64,000 nucleotides of DNA, taken from positions 60,586,639-60,650,638 of the forward strand of contig OW121743.1 of the NCBI GenBank assembly GCA_933228675.1, in the 5' to 3' direction. Both the position numbers and the translations under genes were made by a program. This DNA is from Stomorhina lunata. Lineage: Eukaryota > Arthropoda > Insecta > Diptera > Rhiniidae. Within the stretch, counting starts at the first letter, position 1. Each line of letters starts with the position of its first letter. The notes below the pieces were generated by a model. That model did not search any database and was not told the origin of the DNA. It saw only the letters and a program-made list of their open reading frames with translations. This document shows, in pieces, positions 1 through 11,953 of the stretch.

Positions 1-88
1 CTTCTTTAAAGTTAATGGAGATAAGCCCTTTGGCAAAGATAATGAAGGTCGTGCTGCTCTTCCAGGTCAATGTGTGCAAAAGTGTTAG
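1..88 (+). CDS. Secreted lipase-family protein, 3' end only (subgroup A)
   Basis: Only the last 28 codons are in the window, read from base 2 to the TAG at 86-88. They encode the C-terminal tail FFKVNGDKPFGKDNEGRAAL followed by PGQCVQKC. The tail is nearly the same as the ends of the complete genes at 10429-11682 and 22433-25863, which run through PFGKDNEGRAAIP or PYGKDNEGRPAIP to a final Cys-x-x-x-Cys. This identifies it as another member of the same pancreatic-lipase-family cluster and as subgroup A. The catalytic part lies upstream of the window, so activity cannot be judged. The stop is in the ancestral TGT TAG context that the 22.4 kb gene has lost. No canonical AATAAA was seen in the first 100 bases after the stop. 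Confidence 0.9.
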   Translation, partial: FFKVNGDKPFGKDNEGRAALPGQCVQKC

Positions 89-3000
89 GAAGGTTGATGC
101 GAGCGATAAATTATAATATTTTTTAAGAGCTGTTGTTGTAAATAATATGTGTAAATATATGTTGTTTTAGTTTTAAGTTATTAAGTAAATGTTTATTTTT
201 TTTTTACCAAATCAACTGACAGAATTATAACAGCTATACCGAATCTTAAATCGCCAATGGTATTCCAGGTTAATTTTACAATCGCAAGAGTTTGTGATCA
301 ATTATTTTTGTTGTTATAAACCAGCGATAGGTACCATTTCATGTTTTCTAACACTAGTGATAGGAGTTGTTGTTGTAATACATATAAATTGTTGTCGTGC
401 TGCCCTTCACTGATATAGACTGACATACAAAGTTATTAAGCTTTTCATAAACCGACATACTATCTTGGTACTACGCATGTAAATATTTTTACCAGAAATT
501 CGTTCTGTAGCTTGGTGCAAAAAGGGTCAATGTCAAAAAAAAAAATAGTTTTGAAAAAACCTTATAAATTTGTTCTGAGCAGAGACTGAATATTAATACT
601 TTTAAAACAATATTTTCATATTTTAATCCATACAAAAACAATCATTGAAGTTTAAAAAATAACTAGCGTATCCTGCGGTCGACACAATCGACCGTCATCT
701 AGTTCATTGTGAATACAAATTTCCCGTGCTGTGGCTTAGTTGGTTAGCACGTAATATCAAAATTGAGCCTGAGTTCGATCCCCGGTCTCGGCAACAATAA
801 TTTCTGTAATTATTAATTTCTATTAAATTTAAGGCCCTATGCTGCACTGGGAGCCAATGATAACAGAATTCAAATTATTAATTACCACAGCATCTTCCGT
901 CGGCAGTAAGACTACAGCAATAACACGCCGCCTACGAAAAATAACTAAAATTGGCTGTAAAACAAAAAAATGCGTCTAAATAACAACAAATGGCGCAACT
1001 TCACTGTTCTAAAAATAGATATACCTTTCTCTTCTCTACCATCCCCTTTCCAAATAAGGTTACCCAATTTGTATATACTCCATATGCAATTGTATATTCA
1101 GTATTTGCTTGAGTGCTACTTCTCTGTAAAAAGAAAACTCATACAATCAGAGCTTTAAGTCAAAAATGACAGTGTCGATGTAGCAAGTTTTTAAAATTGC
1201 TCGGGCTAAACGGATATGTGGAGAAATTGATCTCATTGATTTCTATGTCACTCCATACAACAGAGCCTCGAATTGGCCAAATTGGCAAAACTATAATTAA
1301 AAATTGTGTAACTCTCAAAGAGTTTACTGATTCAAGATATTCCATAATAAATCGTTTTTGCATCTTCAGAAGTGAATGAGAAGGAAAAAGTGTTATACTT
1401 AGTAGCTCTTATCAAAACATCTTGCGTTATCGATGTCAAAATGCTCTGTGAAGTGATGAACAGATAAACTTGTAAGCGTTACTAACGGACTGACAAATGG
1501 AGACTGATGGAGAAATCAAGGTCTTATTTAACTTTTTAACAAAGATCATAATATTTCAAATTTACTTGGAATCTGTAGAAGCTTACAGTTTAAAACCATT
1601 CCAGTCGCAATGCAAGATTTGCCTTTTGATATTCCTTCCTGATATTATAGCATTTTCTAAACATTAATTAGTTTTGAATTTACATTTGATTCAGACCGAT
1701 GATTTAATTCCTTTTCCTGATAATAATCTGTAATTATTATAAACTTTCCTTCAAAAGACTGTTTTTTTTTTTAATCGGTAACATCCTTTTTGGGTATAAG
1801 TCTCAATGTTCTTATCCAACTCTTTACTACTGTGACTCTTAAAAAAGCTCTTAATAACCTCATGCGTGACCTTCCCTGCAATATTATTTAATTTTTTAAC
1901 ACAATTTTTATCCCTCAATCACTCGAAGATTTTATCCCAATAAATCAACCCAAAAAAAAAAAATTCCATAAAAATTTAACTTCAAATAATTCAAATTTGA
2001 AAGGTTTACATTTTAAGCACTTTTTTGTCAAATCTTCCAAAATATTAATTTTGTCTTTCACTCCCTCACCACAAATAATAAAAACATACCAATAATTGTT
2101 GTTGCTATTATTTTACAAATCAAAAATATTTATTTAATTTTATCTATCTCCCCACATATATACTCTTTACTCTCATCACCCTCTCACCAAAAATAATAAA
2201 AACAAAAGAAAACATGTTTGCATACAATTTCTTTTGTTTGATTCTTAATAGTGAATTTCATATGCATGTGAGTTTTCTTTGTTGTGTTAGTAAGATTTTT
2301 AAATACCAAACCTATTTTTTAAAACTGAACCGATTTTAATAAAATATAGATTCGTCTGATCTACGGAAAAATACCTTTCAAATGGTATAAAATTTTCCAG
2401 AAATGAGTGTATAATTAAAGCGTAAAAGGGGATAATAAATGGGTGCTTGCGTATTAATATTATAGATAAAAATCCCTAATGATTTTTAATTGTTCGAAAA
2501 ATTTTGTATCGTTTTTCAATCCGATGAAAATAAAAAATAAAAAAATCGTTTGTGATATTTATCAGTTCAAAATAATTTTTATCTTTTTTCATCCGATGAA
2601 AAAAAATTTCGATAGAAAATATTCAAATTTTATTTCTGGATTTGTCCTGGTTATATTCATTATAATGTTCTTGCATAGATTAGGCAACTCCAAAATCCTT
2701 GTTTCAGCTGCCGTAGCAGGGGGCTTTCTCGCATGATTACCCCTTGGAGTAGTATATTCTGTAATGTTGTTTCTTTCCATGCTTACAACATCGTAAGTGC
2801 TAAGCCGATGGGTAATGGGTCCATAGACACAAGTCACGTTTATATAGCGAGCCGCTCGATCCGAGACAGACGTCCGCTTGCAGACGCAAGTAACATGTTG
2901 AACAGACGCTGCATTTTCGTACTTTACCAAGTACAATTATAGTAGACCCTTAGACCTAATACGTTGGAATGGCTCTAAGATAATTCCCTCTTATATTGGC

Positions 3001-4549
3001 CCTGACCTAGAATCCCACACGGGTTGTTTACTGCATCTAAAACTAGGTAAAATAACAATAAATTCAATTATTGTTGCAAATTTTATTTTGAAATGGTTTT
3101 GCGATTCAAAGAAACCATCAATAGTCCATTAGGACTATTAGGTTTAACTTCGATGTCCCAAAATATTGCAATTATTTGGAAACATATTCATTTCATTGTT
3201 GAAAATTTTAAAATTTCAAAAATATTTTATTTTTTCAAAGTCAAAACAAAAGTTCAAAAATAAAACAATCAATAAAATATTTTTCTGTTCGGATATGTAT
3301 CGTTAAAGATATTTAAAATTTTCATCATATTTATATTTCAAATATAAATCCCTCTTTTTTTATTCATCGATCGAAATGAAAATAAATTTTCATCGGCAAT
3401 GATATTTATACTTGATTGATTTAAAAAATAAAACAATATTCGGTCTATGGTTCTGAGTTACGTAAGAGATTAGATGTTGGGTCCAAATAAAAGGGGGTAA
3501 AGAAGGGAATCTAATGCAATGATTAACTCAAAACAGCAAAAAATTGGGATTGGCCCTTTTACTTTGGAAAAAGTAAAATAACTTTTGTAAATGTAAGACG
3601 ATATCAATAAATAAAAAACTTGTATAATTTCTTAGAATGTAAGCCCTATGCTTACAGCCAATAAAAGCTTGATCCCTTGACTTTCCAAAACTGTTTAAAA
3701 TTTTCAAATTGCTTTGCAATTTAGAGTTGTAGTTACTAAAGTACTACGACCTACCCGAAAACAGTTTTTTTTCGAATATCTAGCAATTTTGTTTTTGAAT
3801 GTCCTCATCTGGGCCTACAACCCCGACTAAATTCGCATTCCAAGTTTTTTCTTACAAAAAAAAAAAAAAAAAAAAACAAATATTAAAACTATATAATCTC
3901 TAAACTATAGGATATCTCATAGCAAATGTAAATTTTAAAAGTATTTTTTTTAATGCTGAGAGCGATAACTGTGTTTAACATTGTAATCAAAAACAAATGA
4001 TTTTTCTAGGTTTAGATCATTTCCTTCATTGATATTGGAGTAAGGGTGAAATGTTGGTCGACTTTATATATGTACCAAAGCTTTTAAGTTGAACACGTTT
4101 TCAGCATAAATTCTGTTGTGCTAGTTTTTATATCAAATATGTAAAAATATATCGATATTTCTAAAAGTTTTTATATTATTTTAATTTTGTAAGAAATAAC
4201 TGTATTTGGTGTGAACTTGTCTATGGGTAAATATAATTTTTATTCAAATATAAAATTTTCGTCATATGGGAATTGTATTTTGTAAATAGGTGCAATTTGC
4301 AGGGGTCTATTTGTCTGTTTCCAGACATACTCAATTTGTATATAAATGTTTACACATCAGGTATAGAATAAATATTTTGAAGGAATAACTAAGAAATGAC
4401 TTTTTGGTAGATTTTTTATTAAACGAAACCAATTATTTGCTAAATTGGCTTGATTATATTATCAAATTTTCTGGCAATATATAGAAAAATTCAAATCAAC
4501 TGCCACAAACACTACTATTTACATATGTTTCCCCCTACTTTCCTAGTTT
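89..4549. other. Intergenic AT-rich DNA without a supported gene
   Basis: About 4.4 kb between the partial lipase gene and the first minisatellite. Apart from a tRNA-like SINE remnant near 725-935 and a poly(A) run near 3859-3878, nothing is recognised. Open frames here are short and lack any domain-like composition. A stretch at about 2640-2940 is less AT-rich than its surroundings and open on both strands; it could be a remnant of a mobile element or an old exon, but I recognise no protein in it. Confidence 0.5.
725..935 (+). repeat. tRNA-derived SINE-like remnant
   Basis: An A-box-like TGGCTTAGTTGG near 732 and a B-box-like GAGTTCGATCCC near 771 are spaced as in a tRNA-type RNA polymerase III promoter. 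The flanks do not form a tRNA acceptor stem, so it is not a functional tRNA. The following body contains a stretch (CCCTATGCTGCACTGGGAGC) that recurs in diverged form near 9544, right after the first minisatellite, so it is part of a dispersed repeat. Strand follows the box order. Confidence 0.5.
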
Positions 4550-4640
4550 TAACATAATTGAAGCGATCATTTTCTGAGTACTAAATCAGCCTAGCATACC
4601 AGAGGTCCCAAGTTCGATCCCCGGCAAGACTCACTTGAAA
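4550..4640 (+). repeat. Truncated tRNA-derived SINE at the edge of the 28-bp array
   Basis: The sequence CCTAGCATACCAGAGGTCCC followed by AAGTTCGATCCCCGG is shared with the SINE copies at 17000-17300 (minus) and 39196-39430 (plus). Here the A-box end is degraded and the body is cut off just after the CACTTGAAAAA stretch, where the minisatellite begins. In the intact copies the SINE continues into a body containing CTCAGCTAGCC. Confidence 0.55.
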
Positions 4641-7469
4641 AAAAAAAAATTTTTCAAAAATTTTCTATAAAAATTTTTCAATGAAAAATTTTCTATAAAA
4701 ATTTTTCAATGAAAAATTTTCTATAAAAATGAAAAATTTTTCAATGAAAAATTTTCTATAAAAATGAAAAATTTTTCAATGAAAAATTTTCTATAAAAAT
4801 TTTTCAATGAAAAATTTTCTATAAAAATTTTTCAATGAAAAATTTTCTATAAAAATTTTTCAATGAAAAATTTTCTATAAAAATTTTTCAATGAAAAATT
4901 TTCTATAAAAATTTTTCAATGAAAAATTTTCTATAAAAATTTTTCAATGAAAAATTTTCTATAAAAATTTTTCAATGAAAAATTTTCTATAAAAATTTTT
5001 CAATGAAAAATTTTCTATAAAAATTTTTCAATTAAAAATTTTCTATAAAAATTTTTCAATGAAAAATTTTCTATAAAAATTTTTCAAAGAAAAATTTTCT
5101 ATAAAAATTTTTCAATTAAAAATTTTCTATAAAAATTTTTCAATTAAAAATTTTCTATAAAAATTTTTCAATGAAAAATTTTCTATAAAAATTTTTCAAT
5201 GAAAAATTTTCTATAAAAATTTTTCAATGAAAAATTTTCTATAAAAATTTTCAATGAAAAATTTTCTTTAAAAATTTTTCAATGAAAAATTTTCTATAAA
5301 AATTTTTCAATGAAAAATTTTCTATAAAAATTTTTCAATGAAAAATTTTCTATAAAAATTTTTCAATGAAAAATTTAAATTTTTCAATGAAAAATTTTCT
5401 ATAAAAATTTTTCAATGAAAAATTTTCTATAAAAATTTTTCAATGAAAAATTTTCTATAAAAATTTTTCAATGAAAAATTTTCTATAAAAATTTTTCAAT
5501 GAAAAATTTTCTATAAAAATTTTTCAATGAAAAACTTTCTATAAAAATTTTTCAATGAAAAATTTTCTATAAAAATTTTTCAATGAAAAATTTTCTATAA
5601 AAATTTTTCAATGAAAAATTTTCTATAAAAATTTTTCAATGAAAAATTTTCTATAAAAATGAAAAATTTTTCAATGAAAAATTTTCTATAAAAATGAAAA
5701 ATTTTTCAATGAAAAATTTTCTATAAAAATAAAAAATTTTTCAATGAAAAATTTTCTATAAAAATGAAAAATTTTTCAATGAAAAATTTTCTATAAAAAT
5801 TTTTCAATGAAAAATTTTCTATAAAAATTTTTCAATGAAAAATTTTCTATAAAAATTTTTCAATGAAAAATTTTCTATAAAAATTTTTCAATGAAAAATT
5901 TTCTACAAAAAATTTTTCAATGAAAAATTTTCTACAAAAAATTTTTCAATGAAAAATTTTCTATAAAAATTTTTCAATGAAAAATTTTCTACAAAAAATT
6001 TTTCAATGAAAAATTTTCTACAAAAAATTTTTCAATGAAAAATTTTCTACAAAAAATTTTTCAATGAAAAATTTTCTACAAAAAATTTTTCAATGAAAAA
6101 TTTTCTACAAAAAATTTTTCAATGAAAAATTTTCTACAAAAAATTTTTCAATGAAAAATTTTCTACAAAAAATTTTTCAATGAAAAATTTTCTACAAAAA
6201 ATTTTTCAATGAAAAATTTTCTACAAAAAATTTTTCAATGAAAAATTTTCTACAAAAAATTTTTCAATGAAAAATTTTCTACAAAAAATTTTTCAATGAA
6301 AAATTTTCTATAAAAATTTTTCAATGAAAAATTTTCTATAAAAATTTTTCAATGAAAAATTTTCTATAAAAATTTTTCAATGAAAAATTTTCTATAAAAA
6401 TTTTTCAATGAAAAATTTTCTATAAAAATTTTTCAATGAAAAATTTTCTATAAAAATTTTTCAATGAAAAATTTTCTATAAAAATTTTTCAATGAAAAAT
6501 TTTCTATAAAAATTTTTCAATGAAAAATTTTCTATAAAAATTTTTCAATGAAAAATTTTCTATAAAAATTTGAAAAATTTTCTATAAAAATTTTTCAATG
6601 AAAAATTTTCTATAAAAATTTTTCAATGAAAAATTTACTATAAAAATTTTTCAATGAAAAATTTTCTATAAACATTTTTCAATGAAAAATTTTCTATAAA
6701 AATTTTTCAATGAAAAATTTTCTATAAAAATTTGAAAAATTTTCTATAAAAATTTTTCAATGAAAAATTTTCTATAAACATTTTTCAATGAAAAATTTTC
6801 TATAAAAATTTTTCAATGAAAAATTTTCTATAAAAATTTTTCAATGAAAAATTTTCTATAAAAATTTTTCAATGAAAAATTTTCTATAAAAATTTTTCAA
6901 TGAAAAATTTTCTATAAAAATTTTTCAATGAAAAATTTTTTATAAAAATTTTTCAATGAAAAATTTTCTATAAAAATTTTTCAATGAAAAATTTTCTATA
7001 AAAATTTTTCAATGAAAATTTTTCTATAAAAATTTTGCAATGAAAAATTTTCTATAAAAATTTTGCAATGAAAAATTTTCTATAAAAATTTTGCAATGAA
7101 AAATTTTCTATAAAAATTTTGCAATGAAAAATTTTCTATAAAAATTTTGCAATGAAAAATTTTCTATAAAAATTTTGCAATGAAAAATTTTCTATAAAAA
7201 TTTTGCAATGAAAAATTTTCTATAAAAATTTTTCAATGAAAAATTTTCTATAAAAATTTTTCAATGAAAAATTTTCTATAAAAATTTTTCAATGAAGAAT
7301 TTTCTAAAAAAATTTTTTAATGAAAAATTTTTCAATGAAAAATTTTCTATAAAAATTTTTCAATGAACAATTTTCTATGAAAATTTTTCAATGAACAATT
7401 TTCTATGAAAATTTTTCAATGAACAATTTTCTATGAAAATTTTTCAATGAAAAATTTTCTATAAACATT

Positions 7470-7620
7470 TTGTAATAAAAAAATTATCTATAAAAATTTT
7501 TCAGTAAAGAATTTTCTATAAAAATTTGTTAACGAAAAATGTTCATTGAAAAATTCGTATAGTAAAGTTAGTATAGAAAATTCTTTACTGAAAAATTTTT
7601 ATAGATCATTTTTTTATTAA
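7470..7620. repeat. Inverted repeat inside the 28-bp array (copy 1)
   Basis: Roughly 45 bp around TTTTTCAGTAAAGAATTTTC is followed, after a spacer of about 50 bp, by its near-exact reverse complement around GAAAATTCTTTACTGAAAAA. It could form a hairpin or cruciform. Confidence 0.75.
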
Positions 7621-9097
7621 AAAATTTTCCATAAAAATTTTTCAATAAAAAATTTTCCATAAAAATTTTTCAATAAAAAATTTTCCATAAAAATTTTTCA
7701 ATGAAAAATTTTCTATAAAAATTTTTCAATGAAAAATTTTCCATAAAAATTTTTTAATGAAAAATTTTCTATAAAAATTTTTCAATGAAAAATTTTCTAT
7801 AAAAATTTTTCAATGAAAAATTTTCTATAAAAATTTTTCAATGAAAAATTTTCTATAAAAATTTTTCAATGAAAAATTTTCTATAAAAATTTTTCAATGA
7901 AAAATTTTCTATAAAAATTTTTCAATGAAAAATTTTCTATAAAAATTTTTCAATGAAAAATTTTCTATAAAAATTTTTCAATGAAAAATTTTCTATAAAA
8001 ATTTGAAAAATTTTCTATAAAAATTTTTCAATGAAAAATTTTCTATAAAAATTTTTCAATGAAAAATTTACTATAAAAATTTTTCAATGAAAAATTTTCT
8101 ATAAACATTTTTCAATGAAAAATTTTCTATAAAAATTTTTCAATGAAAAATTTTCTATAAAAATTTTTCAATGAAAAATTTTCTATAAAAATTTTTCAAT
8201 GAAAAATTTTCTATAAAAATTTTTCAATGAAAAATTTTCTATAAAAATTTTTCAATGAAAAATTTTCTATAAAAATTTTCAATGAAAAATTTTCTATAAA
8301 AATTTTTCAATGAAAAATTTTCTATAAAAATTTTTCAATGAAAAATTTTCTATAAAAATTTGAAAAATTTTCTATAAAAATTTTTCAATGAAAAATTTTC
8401 TATAAACATTTTTCAATGAAAAATTTTCTATAAAAATTTTTCAATGAAAAATTTTCTATAAAAATTTTTCAATGAAAAATTTTCTATAAAAATTTTTCAA
8501 TGAAAAATTTTCTATAAAAATTTTTCAATGAAAAATTTTCTATAAAAATTTTTCAATGAAAAATTTTTTATAAAAATTTTTCAATGAAAAATTTTCTATA
8601 AAAATTTTTCAATGAAAAATTTTCTATAAAAATTTTTCAATGAAAATTTTTCTATAAAAATTTTGCAATGAAAAATTTTCTATAAAAATTTTGCAATGAA
8701 AAATTTTCTATAAAAATTTTGCAATGAAAAATTTTCTATAAAAATTTTGCAATGAAAAATTTTCTATAAAAATTTTGCAATGAAAAATTTTCTATAAAAA
8801 TTTTGCAATGAAAAATTTTCTATAAAAATTTTGCAATGAAAAATTTTCTATAAAAATTTTTCAATGAAAAATTTTCTATAAAAATTTTTCAATGAAAAAT
8901 TTTCTATAAAAATTTTTCAATGAAGAATTTTCTAAAAAAATTTTTTAATGAAAAATTTTTCAATGAAAAATTTTCTATAAAAATTTTTCAATGAACAATT
9001 TTCTATGAAAATTTTTCAATGAACAATTTTCTATGAAAATTTTTCAATGAACAATTTTCTATGAAAATTTTTCAATGAAAAATTTTCTATAAACATT

Positions 9098-9248
9098 TTG
9101 TAATAAAAAAATTATCTATAAAAATTTTTCAGTAAAGAATTTTCTATAAAAATTTGTTAACGAAAAATGTTCATTGAAAAATTCGTATAGTAAAGTTAGT
9201 ATAGAAAATTCTTTACTGAAAAATTTTTATAGATCATTTTTTTATTAA
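9098..9248. repeat. Inverted repeat inside the 28-bp array (copy 2)
   Basis: Same inverted segment as at 7470-7620, displaced by 1,628 bp as part of the larger duplicated block. Confidence 0.75.
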
Positions 9249-9480
9249 AAAATTTTCCATAAAAATTTTTCAATAAAAAATTTTCCATAAAAATTTTTCA
9301 ATAAAAAATTTTCCATAAAAATTTTTCAATGAAAAATTTTCTATAAAAATTTTTCAATGAAAAATTTTCCATAAAAATTTTTTAATGAAAAATTTTCTAT
9401 AAACAGTTTTTAATAAAAAAGTTGTCTATAAAAATTTTTCAGTAAAAATTTTCTATAAAAATTTGTAAATAAAAAATTTG

Positions 9481-10330
9481 TCATTTATTAGCAAATAAGC
9501 ACATATCCTAGACGGAGTTATACGGGAGCTATGGTCAAATGAGGCCGTATGCTCTACTGGGAGTCAAGGATAAAATAAAAATATAAAATATTGTTATCAA
9601 CAACAAAAACAATTGTGAAACAACCATCAAACATTCGTCAAAATATTATTAAAAATTCTTTAATAATAATCAAACAATCGTCAAACAATCATCAAACTAT
9701 ACATGTGCATTTCTTTTAAAGAAAATAAATAGGAATTAAACAATATTTTGTATTTAATAATAAACATAATAAAAAATCTAACAGTACTCAAATTAATCAG
9801 ACCCAGCAAAATAAATTCAAATTAAATTAAACCTAATATGCATTTCTAATTAGCCCTTTCATTATTTATTTCTAATTGGCAATTTCAACTACATATTTGC
9901 TCAGCGGTTTCTTTCGAAATTACATATTCATAATTTTTCTAAATATAATAGATAGATAAACAAAATCGTTGAACAAAATTTGTTGCCATATGACACAGTT
10001 AAAGAAACATTTTCTGAAAACAAAATATTTTTTTTTTTAGATTTCAGTTTCTTGGAAAGAAAAACTATTTCGTTAGTAATATTGTTATTATTACAATATA
10101 AAATTATGTTTAAAAAAAGTGAAGCTAAAGGGTTAATGCAGAAAATTCAATCTTTTTATTCTAGTCTGCAAGGTCTAAATTTTGCGCTGGGAAAAATCTA
10201 TATGCAAAATTATTAATATTTGCACCATTTCTAACCAATATTAAATATTATGTTTCAATTTAAACAAAATTTCAATTCAACAAAATAAAAATTTAAGAAA
10301 ATATTTATTTAAGAAATTCCTAATTATGAA
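9481..10330. other. Upstream region of the 10.4 kb lipase gene
   Basis: AT-rich sequence. The first 100 bases contain a fragment of the dispersed family 2 repeat (the GGGAGCTATGGTCAAATG module) fused to a piece shared with the SINE-like remnant at 725-935. No other gene or named element was seen. Confidence 0.5.
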
Positions 10331-10367
10331 TATAAAAAGCCCCCCAATGAAAGTTAGAAAACAGTTA
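10331..10367 (+). promoter_or_regulatory. Core promoter: TATA box and initiator
   Basis: TATAAAAAGC at 10331 is followed 30 bp later by AACAGTTAC (10360-10368), a CAGTT-type initiator. It lies 98 bp upstream of the ATG. The same TATAAAAAGC with a CAGTTG initiator precedes the 22.4 kb gene at the same spacing, so the assignment rests on conservation as well as on the motif. Confidence 0.8.
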
Positions 10368-10428
10368 CAAATTGAACTGATCAATTAAATCAAGTGTTTC
10401 GAGATATTCGAATATTAATAAAAAAAAA

Positions 10429-11682
10429 ATGAAGTTGATATCTTCCGTGGTACTTCTTTGCTTCTTGGCTCAAGCCAAAAGTCTTGATCTTTTCAAACCA
10501 ATCGAAAGTATTGGCAATATAGTCGATAGCTTGATTCCATCGCCAGAAAAACTCTTCTCCATGTCCAAAGAGGTTTTATTGGTATTGCCCGAAAAGGCTG
10601 TACTCCAGGGCATGAATTACTATTGTAAGTATTTCTTAATAGATTTTAGTATTAAATTTGTATATGTACTAATTTTTGAATTTTGTTAAATAAAGGCTCT
10701 GCTTTGAGGGCCACAGGTATTCCTCCTCTTATTACTCCCTCCATGGATACTATGTCTTTACGTTTCCACTCTGGCTGCAAGGAGACCAAAATTCCCTTAG
10801 AACAAGCTGGTGATCTCTTAATTAACCCTGATTTTGATCCCAGCAAGCCCACTGTTATGTTTGTGACTGGTTGGATTTCAAGTTCCGAACAGGATTATGT
10901 TTTCGATATGGCCAATGCTTATCGCTGCAGGGGAGGCTATAATTTCTTGGTAAGTTACTTTTAGAAACCAACAAGCCAAAAGAATGGAAATCTTTAATTT
11001 CTAAATTACTTTTCAGGGCTTCAATACCGCCAACACTCTACACACATTGTACACCTGGTCTGCCTATAATACCCTCGAGGTAGGCAAACGTTTAGCCAAG
11101 GCTCTCGTTAAACTCAATGAACAAGTTCCTGCTCAGAATATTCATTTGATTGGTCACAGTTTGGGAGCCCATATCGTTGGCTATGCTGGTCGTTACTTTA
11201 AGAATGCCACTGGTCTTACTCTGCCCCGCATTACCGGTTTGGATCCTGCCTTCCCCTGCTTTAGTCAGGCTGAAAAACTCTATGGTCTGCAACGTGGTGA
11301 TGCTGAATTTGTCGATATCTTACATACAAATCCCGGTATTTTCGGTATGTCTAATCCTCTTGGTGATGTTGATTTCTATGCCCAAGGTTTGGAGGCCAAT
11401 AAACCTGGTTGCTTGCTTCTTGGTTGCTCTCACTTTAGAGCTTTCAAATACTACACCGAATCAGCCTATCCCGGTAATGAGTTTAATTTCATGGCTAAGA
11501 GTTGTACTTCCTTGGAAGATTTAGATAGTGGTTTCTGCAATGGTCCCTCCCATCCCATGGGATTCGCAGTATCAAATAATGTGACCGGTAATTACTTCTT
11601 CAGGGTTAATCCCAGTAAACCTTTTGGGAAGGATAATGAAGGTCGTGCTGCTATTCCAAGTCAATGCGTTCAACAATGTTAG
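10429..11682 (+). CDS. Secreted lipase / phospholipase A1-like protein (subgroup A)
   Basis: Three exons: 10429-10624, 10696-10949 and 11017-11682, giving 371 residues. Intron 1 (71 nt) splits a Cys codon (T|GC); intron 2 (67 nt) is phase 0. Residues 1-18 are a signal peptide (MKLISSVVLLCFLAQAKS), so the protein is secreted. A 45-residue leader with LIPSPEKLF and LPEKAVLQG follows, then the alpha/beta-hydrolase domain. The nucleophile elbow is GHSLGAH (Ser198), the acid is in GLDPAFPC (Asp226) and the base in GCSHFRA (His289), so the pancreatic-lipase triad is intact. The lid is only four residues between Cys282 and Cys287, and no PLAT domain follows. Family knowledge links short lids to phospholipase A1 activity; the real substrate is unknown. 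Ser at the nucleophile position rules out a yolk protein. Confidence 0.92.
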
Positions 11683-11733
11683 GCTAGGAATGGTTTTGAA
11701 TTTAAAGAAGTTTATTTAATATATAATTTATTA

Positions 11734-11739
11734 AATAAA
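11734..11739 (+). promoter_or_regulatory. Poly(A) signal
   Basis: AATAAA 51 bp after the stop codon of the 10.4 kb lipase gene, followed by TGTGATAATTTTTT. The same AATAAATGTGAT context follows the 22.4 kb gene. Confidence 0.75.
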
Positions 11740-11953
11740 TGTGATAATTTTTTATTTAATGAAATATTTTAGTGTTTAGTTTTTATCTGGTAAAGAAGAC
11801 TAAAAAATTACAACTTCTTAAAAAGTTTTAGATACTTCAGGAACATTTAAAAACAAAAAAAGTTTAAGTTATGCCGAAATGGACTTTATGAGGGAGTTGT
11901 AGTCTTGTTTGATGGCCCAAAATTATTTTGTCTGAATCTCATCAAAATCATAG

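Larger units (their letters stand above)
4641..9480. repeat. AT-rich 28-bp minisatellite, about 170 units
   Basis: A direct tandem array whose unit reads AAAAATTTTCTATAAAAA then TTTTTCAATG. Variants include TTTTGCAATG runs (about 7030-7215 and 8655-8840), units with CTACAAAAAA (about 5900-6300) and units with an extra GAAAAA block (about 4725-4790, 5655-5780). The array has higher-order structure: a block ending near 7780 recurs 1,628 bp downstream, ending near 9405. Each block carries an inverted segment at 7470-7615 and 9098-9243. The array ends about 850 bp upstream of the TATA box of the next lipase gene. No coding potential. Confidence 0.95.

Noticed and set aside
725..800. Functional tRNA gene
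   Set aside because: A- and B-box-like sequences are present, but no acceptor stem or proper T stem can be formed; best read as a SINE.
4641..9480. CRISPR array
   Set aside because: The units are contiguous without unique spacers, the DNA is eukaryotic, and the repeats are pure AT-rich tandem units.
11092..11524. Overlapping frames within lipase exon 3 on both strands
   Set aside because: Shadows of the lipase reading frame. Same for 25328-25567, 46257-46475, 56971-57399 and 59150-59413.
10429..11682. Yolk protein (vitellogenin of higher flies)
   Set aside because: Same fold family, but the nucleophile Ser in GHSLG is present and the triad complete, whereas yolk proteins lack the Ser.
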